The notes beneath the pieces were generated by a model, which searched no databases, had not been told where the DNA came from, and saw only the letters and a program-made list of their open reading frames with translations. A stretch of 64,000 bases of DNA, from contig JACTAT010000033.1 in NCBI GenBank assembly GCA_014526335.1, positions 363,410 to 427,409 of the forward strand, read 5' to 3'. This document shows, one piece after another, positions 34,701-46,700 of the stretch. Source of the DNA: Chrysaora quinquecirrha. Taxonomy: Eukaryota > Cnidaria > Scyphozoa > Semaeostomeae > Pelagiidae. Positions within the stretch are counted from its first letter, which is position 1, and the number at the start of each line of letters is the position of its first letter. The translations under genes were made by a program, and so were the position numbers.

Positions 34701-37700
34701 ACCCTTTAAGTTTACATTAGAGATAACCCCACCCTTTAAATCTTACACATTCGAGATAACCCCAAGCAAGACAGCGTCATTGTGTTACCAACTCTCTTTA
34801 TCATTATGCAAGAATCTGAAAATTCTTTTTTCTCTCAAGATGCTATCCTACCGAGTTCGGGCACCTTCACAGTAAAAATACCAAGATCAGAAAATACTGG
34901 TATTGTTTTATCAGGTATTGTTTATTGTATGGTTTTTGAGTGGTACAAAATTTCAAAATTGCGATAAACAGCGGAAACATTTTTGGAAATACTTAAAAGC
35001 TTTTTTCGTCTGATACTCTTCAGAGTATAAACGTCAGAAACAGACCGAAACACTTGATAAAGGCGGAATTTATACCCAGATGCGGATCGAAATGCACCCA
35101 TCAGAAATGGAAGCCGAATAGACAGCACACTTGGTTGACGAACCAAACTGTGCAGAAAATTACAGTGAGGATTGCTTTCAAATATTTGGCAAAGCAAGAC
35201 CTTTGTTCCATTTAGGAGTTTTGGAATCTGTCTACATGAAAACCAAAGGCCTATTCTGTGTAAACAGAAAGAATTGGTTTTCTCATTAGGACTCTTCAGT
35301 TAATTCTATTGGTCACCCCGCTGTATCCCGCAAGCTGATTGGTGTTTAAAACACAATGCCAATTTGGCTTCACTTTCTGATTGGTGCATTTCATTCCTGA
35401 TCTGGATAAAAATCCGCCTTAGTTCATTGTTTCGGTCTGTTTCTGACGTTTATACTCTGAGGAGTGTCAGACGAAAAAGCTTCTAAGTTTGTCCATGGGT
35501 ATTTCTGCTGTTTCTCGCAATTTAGTATGTTACATTATTGCTGTATTGTATTTTCAAAACTTGGGGAACTTGCCAAACCATCAAACAATGTTGGTAAAAC
35601 ATTTTAAATTTGCTTTGGAACAGATGTTTGACCGTTTGGCCCATCCAAAATCATTGCTGTCCGATGTTTTGGAACAACGAAGTTACTGCTAATGCGCAAG
35701 CACGAATGCCTTGTTGCGAAGAAATGTTGCTATGTGCTTGAATGTTGCAAGTTGTTGAAGTTTGACAATTACAAAAAATAAGTTTTGACAAGTAATGCTC
35801 AAAGGCGGCCAAACGGTCAAACATTGCTCGAGAAACAGAAGTAAGCAAAATTTGTGTTGGGATGTTTTTGAAAAAGTCCTACTTTTGACGCTAACAAAAT
35901 GTCAGACGAGCAATGTTTTTGGATGTGGCGAAACGGTCAAACATTTTGCTTGACAAGCAAATTTCAAGAGTTTGATCAACAATGTTTGATTGTTTGGCTA
36001 GCGCTGAACTCAACTTCTTTTATTGCTCTGTAGAGCAAGCCTCTGGCGATCGATCAAATATTGTTTTGTCGACTGATTGAAATTTGCGCATCGAGCAAAA
36101 TGTTTAACCGTTTGGCCTTGTCAAAAACATTGCTCGTTGAACAATTTTTTGCTTGCATCGTTTTTGAACTTTTGCAAAAACATAGGGAACTAAATTCGTG
36201 CCTGTGAAGCAATGTTTTGTAGCTTAGCCAAGCGCTCAAACATCAATAGATAGGCCAATTTTCAACTTTTGACAAATAATGTTTGATCGTTGTGCCAGGG
36301 CCTAATGATTATGGTAAAGTAAAAAATTGGCTCAACATCCCTTTATGCACACAGAATTTGCTCATTTTATTAACAATGATTTTAATGATTTTTCAATTTT
36401 AGAAACCCATCATGATGATCCGGAAAGGCTTCTCCGTGTAGTTGACATAAGGAAAGGCAGTGTTGCTTACAGGTAAAGCAAAATAAAATTTTATTGAGTG
36501 ATTGTAGAAAACAACAACAACAACATCGAGTGAAGTAGTGGGACTTATGTAGTGAGTCTATTCACCTAGTTCAATTGGTCATCCCGCTGTTTCCCGCAAG
36601 CTGATCGGTGTTTAAAACACAATGCCAATTCAGCTTCTCTTTCCGATTGATAAATTTACATCGGCATCTGGGTATAAATTCCTCCTTAGTATAGCTGCTG
36701 TATGCTAGCATTGATATATCAAAATCATCTATTTTGGCAACCCCCGCAAAGCCAGTGCTTTGCAAACTTAACAACAGACGTCTTGAAGAGAGCATTTGGA
36801 ATAGGCCGGTTTATTTCTGACGTTTATACCCTGAGGAGTGTCAGACGAATAAGCTTTTTAAGTATTTTCAAAGTTTTTTCCGCTACCTCTCGTAATTTTG
36901 ATGTTTTATTCAGCTCAAAGGCTATTCTCAAAGTTCTATTCTGCTTGTCAAGCAACGTTTTCGGATATGGCCAAACTGCCCAAGGTCATATGTTTTTGGT
37001 CCCATTCTGTTTTCAGCAGACGCCTCCCAGGGGGGGGGGCACTCAAGGCTTTTGCATACGGGGGCGTCAGTCCGATATTTTTGGGTAAGGTTTTTCCCTG
37101 ATACTGATATTTTTGGGTCAGCAATTTTAGAAAGGCCAAGATGATATTTTTGGATTGCAGATCAGAAAATATGCGTGGAAGAAGGAAGAATAGAGCTATT
37201 TTTTATGATATTTTCGGGTCACTGAAGGAAATTTTTTAGTAATATTTTTGGGTCACCAAAAATTTTGTTGATATTTTTAGGGTTTCGCAAACGCATGCAA
37301 AAGTCTTGAGTGCCCCCCCCCCCCTCTGGAAGACGCCTTCTCTTTTCGGCAGACATCGAAACGTATTTGTTTGGTACATTCGTCTGAAAATGGCAGGTTT
37401 TGCAGGTCTCCATAACAGTGGCGTAACGGAGCAGTGTGGGGCCTTCAAACAAAATAGTGGTTTGGGGCCCCTATTTTTAAAAAGTTTACACACCAAGATT
37501 GCCTTTAAATGCAAATTTTTTTAAAGCGTTATACAATCTTCAAACAAAACAACAAAACCAACATCAACAAAACAATTATCAAGATATAAAGTCAGGTTAA
37601 ATAGAAGATTTCTAGGTAGTTTTATTTTAAGTACCTTAGTGTGAATCTTTCTAAAAAACGCTTATCCAAAAGTCTTTTTTACAAAATTTCGCGGGGGGGG

Positions 37701-40700
37701 GCCTTAATTTTTTGTTTAAAGGTGCACACTGTGCGTTACGCCACTGCTCCATAACCTTCTGCTGCCGAAGCTGGAAGGTTTCGCAGACTTCGCAAATGAT
37801 CTCGTTCTGAAGTTGTACACGTTTGAAACGGGCTGCCTTTAAGAAATTATCAGAATCCCTTAAGAACGGCGCATGCTTAAACAAAGTTCACAAGTGTGGC
37901 TGCCAAGGAAACGGAAGCCTTGTTCGATTGCCTACAATTTTCGGTAGCCGTGTTTTTTTTTGGAAAGAAACGTTTCCCTGCTAAGTCTAAAGTCTTCAAA
38001 ATTCGGAGTGTCTGCTAAAAACAGAAGGTTACCAAAAGAATACGCACTACCATTGCTTCTAAAGCAAATCTCAAGTGTTTGACCAGCAATGTTTGATCGT
38101 TTGGCCAGGGTCTTAGAGTCACAACAGTATTTGAAAGTTTTAACGAACTGCTGTTGTTGTTGGTCTCTATTCAGTGCCCGTAAACTCATATTCTCTTAAT
38201 GAAAAAGTCTATAGCTTAGCTATCCAAATTCCTCATTTCTAAATTGCTTCCACCATTTTCTAAAGGCTTGGTATACTGTTTCCTGGTGACCAAGTCGTGC
38301 ATATAAACGGTATAAGCACAGACACGATCTCACTGTATGATGCTAATGAAATGATCAGAAAATGTCATGATGTCATGCGAATTACTGTCAAGAAAGATGA
38401 AGAAATTCAAGGTAGGAAATTTGCTTATAAATTTTACAATCACATAGTGTTGCGTCGGGGTTGGAAATACAGGTATGGATCAGGTTAAACTCCTTGGACG
38501 TTTTACAATATATAGTGATGTTTTGTATGAAACATCGTGTTGTAGGGGTAGGAAATTGAGTTTGGAAACGGTTTGTACCCCTTGCAAGTTTTTTAATCTC
38601 TATTCAAATTTCGTACGATGCTCCTTGTTGCACGGGGTTGGGAAATCAAGTTAAGAAATCAAGGTAGGAGATCGTTTTCAACCCCCTAGAAATTATACAA
38701 TCTCTAGTCACATTTCGTATAAATGTAGTGTTGCACTGGGGTTGGAAATCAAGGTAGGAATTTGCTGAAGCCCCTGCCAGTTTTACAATCTCTATTCGAG
38801 TTTCGTATGATGTATGATCTTTCTTAGGTAACAGCATCAATATTCAATATTCAATATAAATCAATATTAAATATAAATTAATCACTTACTCACTGGTGGA
38901 GTGTCGTCATATTATAACAGAACGTATTATAACAGTTTAAGGAAAGGCTACTATAAAACTATTACAATATAATACGGAAATACAGGGCTACAATTATCGA
39001 TACCAGTTGACGATTTTGTGATCAGATCAAGTGTTACAAGTTAGGGCACGGTCCGTAACTCTATAGCCTTATTTATGAATACTGCCAGATGCTTTATGAC
39101 CTGCAAATTCTCATTAGACATATAGGAAAATGAATTTTTGTTCATCTGTAAGGCGTATGAATCTTTCTACATCTTTTTGTACAAAATAAAAAAGGGTGAC
39201 CCTCAAGTGTTCATATTTAGAGCAACTTGTAGAAAATGGATTTCATTTTCAACTTTATTTTCATTACAAGATTTGCAGGTTCTGGCCTCTGGCTGAAGCT
39301 TCTCTCTTTTCCCTGTTTCGATTCGCAGTCGTTGATGAGTTTCTCCACGTTTGGCGGCTGGTGAAATTTTTCATACAATTATAGCTACCCTTTTTAGCGA
39401 AATCAGGGCGAAGTTCAACCGGTGAACAGATTATTACATAAAAAAACAGTAAATATCGTAGGTTTAAAGCTTAAGGTGTGATAGCTTGAGTTTACAGCTC
39501 TTTCTCTAGGCATCCTCGGCTACAGTCATAATTAATTCATCTCCGTGAAGACGTTTTGCTGCCGTAGAAGTTTTGCAAGTTTAATTCCCAAACCTGACTG
39601 TGTGCTATGCTTGAGTTAAAAAGAAATTTAAAAAAAAACTGCACAGTGTTAAGCCTAAATGCAAACTGCGAATATTTGAAAACAGCTTCTAATTCTTCGA
39701 AATCAACGCGAATTAAATAAAGTAGAATCGTAGCGCCCTTCAATTCGCATATCAGTGTCGAGAAACAGCTGCACAGACGAAAGAAAGATCGCAAAAAGTT
39801 GTTTTCAATAAATTTTGATTGTCAACGACGCTAGGCTTCTAGCTATAACGAGAACTAAAATGGAAATATCCTAATGAACGAGAAGTTAATGTCTTCTGGG
39901 ATTGCTTTTTAGAGAAGAGAAAAGAGATTTGTTTTCGATCATTTTTATTAGGAAACCGCATTTTTTTCTTGAAAGCCTTTGAGTTGTACAAAACCTAAAA
40001 GTAGAAAGAAATAGCGCAAGCATCTTTGTGCATACCTGAAAGCTTTTTTCGTCTGATACTGCTCAGAGTATAAACATCAGAATCACATCGAAACAATTGA
40101 CTAAGGCGAAATTTATACCCAGATGCGGATTGAAATTTAAATGCACCAAAATTTTTTAAAAGTACCTTAATAATAAGCCATAGCAGCCCTTTCCCGAAAA
40201 TAAAGAAACTCTTCTTGAGTGTAGTGGGAGGTCAACTGAAACTTTAAGAAACTTTGTCTGTTTTGCAACTTCAAAGTCTGAATCTTATTTTCGTGCCTAC
40301 GCTTAAATTTCAAAACTTTTAGCATCCTGAACCTGCGCTGGATTCGATTAATGGGGCCTAGTTCATGCATCAGAGTTATGCCGCAGCGAATTAAAACCGA
40401 GCTAACGTTTCCATTCTATTCGGCATAGCTGCGATGTATGAAACCGATACCGAAGTTAATTCTTACTGCACCACAACTGCGCCACTTCTTCAGCAGCTCT
40501 GACGCATAAAATGCCCCAACTGCACCTCAACTGATTTAAATTTGACCAATGAATCCAATGCCGCAGCTATGGCGGAGTAAACGCGAAGATAAAGGTTCAC
40601 AACTGAATTAAATTCGCTGCGGCAAAACTTCGACATAGACCTGATATTGAAATGAACTAGGCCTAATATTGAAATGAGAGCCATTTTGGAATCTAGGAAC

Positions 40701-43700
40701 TCGATTGTCAACTCTCATATCATACAGGCATATCCTGTGCAAAACAAATGCGGTAAGGCGTTGCCGACTTCTTTTGTAGATAAGTGCCATCTGACTGTTT
40801 TTCTTATCTTGCAGGCAATACCTTTGCTGTTGAATTTGACCGACGAGGGAAGCAGCTGGGTATTACGATATCAGGTAAACTTTCTGGATTTATGTTTTAT
40901 TGATTATTTTTTTCAATTTTTAAGTTTTCTCGGCTATTGTACTGACTTAGACTCGTTGTGGTTGAACCTTGCTTGTCATAAGAGTAAAGGCCCTGGCCAC
41001 TTGATCAAACATTGTTGGTAAAACATTTGATATTTGCTTTACAATCAATGTTTCACCGTTGGTCACGTTTCGTATCAGTACCAGTTTGAATCCGATCATA
41101 AGCGTTATACGGGATCTAAACAGAGCCATAGACGGACTGGTTCTACTTCCGAACAGATCCAGAAAAGGTGCGGATCCAAGCAGGGCCGTCGCAATGGGGG
41201 TGTGGGGGGTGTGACACCCCCCCCCCGGGCAAGTCTTCTGTCGGCAAATTTGAGAAGAACGGGATCAACTTATACAGTGTATACAAGAATCAAACTGGCA
41301 AATGATTACAATGTTGTTGTTCAACAGCTGAAAAGGTTGTGTTTCACGGCATTTTAGAGTTCAAAGTTCCAAAATTTTTCCGGGGGAGTATGCCCCCGGA
41401 CCCCTCTTGCATGTGGGTCCCCCATTTCTATATGATGTTCTATGATTCAAGCATAATATTCCTGGCCTGATGGTTGTGTGCAAAGCATGGGAAACAAAAA
41501 GAAATTCGTCAAGGAAAGAGCAACAGCCAAGCCACACCCATCTCTAAAAGGCCACGCCCATTTTGTCGGCAAAATGCCGAGCTACACCCCCCCGGCCGTT
41601 GAGTCCTAGCGACGGCCCTGGATCCAAGAGATGGAGATCCCGTGTACAGAAGGCGTTTTCGAGCCAAAAATTGCTCTGAATCGGACCGGAGCCAATCCAG
41701 ATACTCTAAACGGGTTCTGTGTATTCTAATCATCTGTGTCTAGTGCACCGAAAGTTCATTAGAAATCTACAGTAACGGCGATAACGACGCCTATGAATGT
41801 TTACGGCCCTTTTAAATATTTATATACCGATATTTTAGCAGGCAATTAGTGCAACGATACACAACACCTGTTCCCGATACACTTGTCAAACAGAACTAAC
41901 TCTATCGCCAAACATCGTCACCAAAGAAATAAGATAAACACACAAAGCAGCGTAAACTCCAAACAAGATTGAGTGAGATTGCCACAATATTTGACATCAA
42001 CATAGCTAATAACTAAGGCCAACCATCAAAAGCTATAGCAAACCTTAGTCCCTAGCCAAACGATCAACTGTTTTTCATCAAACATTTGAAAATTGATTAT
42101 CAAGCCATATTAGAACGTTTGGCCACGTCACAAAACATTGTTTGACAAGCATAATATGCTGGGCAATGTTTTTAGAAAATTTAAAAAACATTTTTGCTTA
42201 ACGCATGCAAAAATTGTTTGATGAGCAATGTTTTGCGACGTAGCCAACACGTGCAAGTTTGCTAGGCCAAAGTGGTCTTTGCACAACGGCAAAACATTTA
42301 AACATTAAACGATTAAACATTTTTCTTGACAAGAAAATTGTAACTGTTCGACAAACAATGTTTGATTGTTTCTCCAGGGCCTATTCGTCTATACTCATTT
42401 TTTTATGACTATGCTCTGAGTCATATAGTAGGGTTTCTTAACTTTGAGCACAATTGGTGTAGAAAAAGTTTCTTGCCGAGTTTCTTAACTTAGAAATCGA
42501 AATTTCAAAAATATCGTGAAATACTTCTTTGCTATGAAGTATCATGTTCTTAGCAGTCAATATATGAACATTTTCCGGCGTCTGCTTTGAGCGCTGACTC
42601 TGTTTGGTTTGATATAATTCGGTTACAATTTTGTCACCTCCGTTCCAGGTTATCGTTATCGCTCTTGATAATTATCATTGTAGGTTCTGAAGAGCCATTT
42701 GGACCAATATACATAACCTCTATTTCAGACGAAGGCGTGGCGGGAAGGTACGTGATTTCTGTAACGAACGCCTGCACCCTGCATACATTAATACTTTTCC
42801 GCTGTTGTCAAATATGACATCATTTGCAACCTCGTCCCCATAGTGAGTAGAACACTACGTAAAACGTCGCCATCATTGCCTAGACTTGCTTCTCAAGTCC
42901 CTAACTTGCACTCACATGGAGTTGAATTGATGTTATTGTTGTTCGCTTCAGTTAGTTTGGGCGTCCAGCAATTCAATTCAATAGCGATAACTATGATTCA
43001 TTTAGTAAGTCTAGTCATTTCCCTCAATATTCGGCTCTGAAATGGGCCTGGTTAATTAGCGACGTGATTGGCTACTCAAACAATAGAATTGTTTAAAACA
43101 ATAGAAATGTTTAAGCGACGGTATGAAATTTCATCCAAATATCAAACTGAAAAAGGCCTACAGGCATACAAAGTTGTACTTGGGTTTATGCTGGAATTAG
43201 GCCTACGCCCCCGCACTGGCCTGGGATATCATGACGAAGCCTCTTAGCAGAGAACGAAAGTTTGGTTTTGGCAGTGTTTCCCTCACTCTGTCCTATGCCT
43301 GGTACTCACCATCATAGAAGTGGACCAGGGAGTAATCAGTGGTTCAGGAGTAACTTCATTGTTTCGCCTTTATTGGTCCCCGAAACCTCGGATGCATGAT
43401 ATAGGCCTAAATAAATTACATGGTACAGCAAAGAAAGTACATAAATACAAAACCGAAAATCGATATTGGGCAACTTTTCCCTTTCTTCCAAAGCCGACGA
43501 CATATCCAACTCAATTGTAAACAACCGTATGAAGTTCGAGAAATTAAGACCCCGTGAGAGAAACTTGATCGGCTCTGGTTCAAGTCCAGCTTTATTCATT
43601 CACTTTAAGTCATGTTCCGTATCCGTACCATTTTGGATGCGACCCAAAGCGTTTACACGGCATCTAAACAGAGCCAGAAGCGAGCCGGCTCTACTTCTGA

Positions 43701-46700
43701 AAAGACCCACGACTGGCCCTAAACACGGTACGGATCCAAGAGATCTCGTGTAAACGGAAGGCGTTTTTGAGCTAAAACTGGTTCTGGACCGGACCAGAGC
43801 CGAGCCAGTTTCTTTCGTTTAAACGGCGTCTAAATTCAATGCTTTTGCTATTCAAGGAGCGGCGCAGTCACGGTTGGAGATAGGTTATTGGCAATAAACG
43901 AAGAGACGCTGCGTGGTAAACCGCTGTGGAAGGCGTATTCAATGCTGCGGACAACTTGTGACATTGTAAAGTTACTCATAAAAAGAACGCCTAATCCTGT
44001 GGTGTCTAATTTATCTAAAGGTATTTAGCCGGAATTCGATAGTAATTTTACTTTCTAGTCCTTATTATTCTTGAAATTGTTCTAGCAACATCTTCTATGC
44101 GATTTTTTTCAATTCAATCCAATTCATTCAACTCATTTTTATTCGTAGAAATACAATTTACAATAATAAAATGTATTCTGCACGGCCCAAGAAAAGCTGA
44201 GCTTATCTCGCTTGGGTCGCTACACTTTGTTAGCATTTTAACACTATTTTGTCTCAAATAAGATGAAGTTTTGAGTTTTCTTTAATTTCCCACCCTCTTA
44301 TATGGAGTTTTGGTTAAAATCATACCCATGTTTAGAGAATTTCAGGGCCTGAAACCCACCCATATGGGCGGCACATACCCGTACCCAAACTATACTATAA
44401 GTACCACCAGTAGGTATGTTTCCATTAAATGACTTCAACAAATCATGGGAAAACAAGTGGCATTTCAGGGCCCAGAAGCCACCCATATGGGCGGCACATA
44501 CCCGTACCCAAATTATACTATAAGTACCACCAGTAGGTATGTTTCCATTAAATGACTTCAACAAATCATGGGAAAACAAGTGGCATTTCAGGGCCCAGAA
44601 GCCACCCATATGGGCGGCACATACCCGTACCCAAATTATACTAAGTACCACCCGTAGGAGGGTTTCCATTAAATGACTTCAACAAATCATGAGAAAACAA
44701 GTGGCATTTCAGGGCCCAGAAGCCACCCATATGGGCGGCACATACCCGTACCCAAATTATACTATAAGTACCACCAGTAGGTATGTTTCCATTAAATGAC
44801 TTCAACAAATCATGAGAAAACAAGTGGCATTTCAGGGCCCAGAACCCACCCATATGGTCGGCACATACCCGTACTCAAACTATACTATAAGTACCACCCG
44901 TAGGAGGGTTTCCATTAAATGACCTCAACAAATCAGAAAACACGTAGCATTTCAGGGCCTAAAACCCACCCATATGGGCGGCACATACCCGTACCCAAAT
45001 TATACTAAGTACCACCAACAAATCATGTATGGGGGTTTACATTAAATGACCTCAACAAATCAGAAAACACGTAGCATTTCAGGGCCTAAAACCCACCCAT
45101 ATGGTCGGCACATACCCGTACCCAAATTATACTATAAGTACCACCCGTATGGGGGTTTCCATTAAATGACCTCAACAAATCAGAAAACACGTAGCATTTC
45201 AGGGCCTAAAACCCACCCATATGGTCGGCACATACCCGTACCCAAATTATACTATAAGTACCACCCGTATGGGGGTTTACATTAAATGACCTCAACAAAT
45301 CAGAAAACACGTAGCATTTCAGGGCCTAAAACCCACCCATATGGGCGGCACATACCCGTACCCAAATTATTCTATAAGTACCACCCGTAGGTATGTTTCC
45401 ATTAAATGACTTCAACAAATCATGGGAAAACAAGTGGCATTTCAGGGCCCAGAAGCCACCCATATGGGCGGCACATACCCGTACCCAAATTATACTAAGT
45501 ACCACCCCTAGGGGGTTTACATTAAATCATCTCAACAAATCATGAGAAAACCGCAAGTAGCAGCCTCGCTATATATGATTTGCGATCCAAAATAGAGTAT
45601 AGCAGACACTTGTCGCATGTATATAAAGATGAATAATATTCTCTTCTCCATCCAGACAACCGTTCTGACCATGGCAGTCTCTCGGATGTAGCTACCCCGG
45701 CAAAAGATATCCAACAATGGGTTATGAGCACAAGCAATGCTGTGAATGGCTATAACAAGAAAACTGGTGTAATATCGCAAATTATGGAGCAGGTAATTAC
45801 TATCAATGCATTTTGTCTTGAAATGCTTATATTGAGTTCGTTCCCAGATGCCAAACGTGTCCCTTGATACGCAACCATCGATCGATTTTTGCGGTGGTAC
45901 GAATGGAACTCGCTACGCAAGTCACTTGTAATTTGGGCTCTTGGGCTGAATTTCTTGACGCTTAAACAAATGAACACCTCTGGCCAAACGATCAAACATT
46001 GTTGGTCCAAGAATTTGAATTACCTTACACCCGCTAGTTTGTTTGCTTTCCAGTAGAGCAACTCAATTTCATGTTCTAGAAACATTCGCGAGAATAAACT
46101 TTTACGAGTTGCAAATTTTAGCAACTTTCGCTGGCGAAACTCTGGCGAATCTGTGTCAAACACCAAAAAAACCACGAGAGTTTCTTTCCACTAAAGTTTT
46201 TCCCGTAAAGTATTGTCCCGAGCGGCGAACGAAATCGCGAATTGACAAAGAAGATGCCAGGCCTAAATAAGGACAATTGATGGTTGCGAAGCGTCCTGTT
46301 CGTCCTCGAGATGAGGTTATGAATGCAGGGACTAACAAGACTTGGTTGGACTTACTGATTCGTTAGGTTCCACTCCTCCACCGCCCCGACACTCAGCTAC
46401 AACTAAACTACATAGTTTGATCTATCTCACTTTGGTGTTAGTCTCGGTTTCGTGACTTACATCATAGGTTCCTTTCTTTCGCTCCTTATTGAAATGTATT
46501 GTTGTTGTTTTTCAGCAATTCAATTCAGTATCGATAAGCGATAACCACAACTCCTGCATTGACCTCAATTAATATATATCGTGTTAATGATTTACTAACA
46601 TATGTCTGGACGATTTACCGTATATAGGCTGCTATTTCTACTGAGTTTTTCACGTACTTTGCTCCAGATGCTTGTCTTTTCTACAATTTCCTATCAAATA

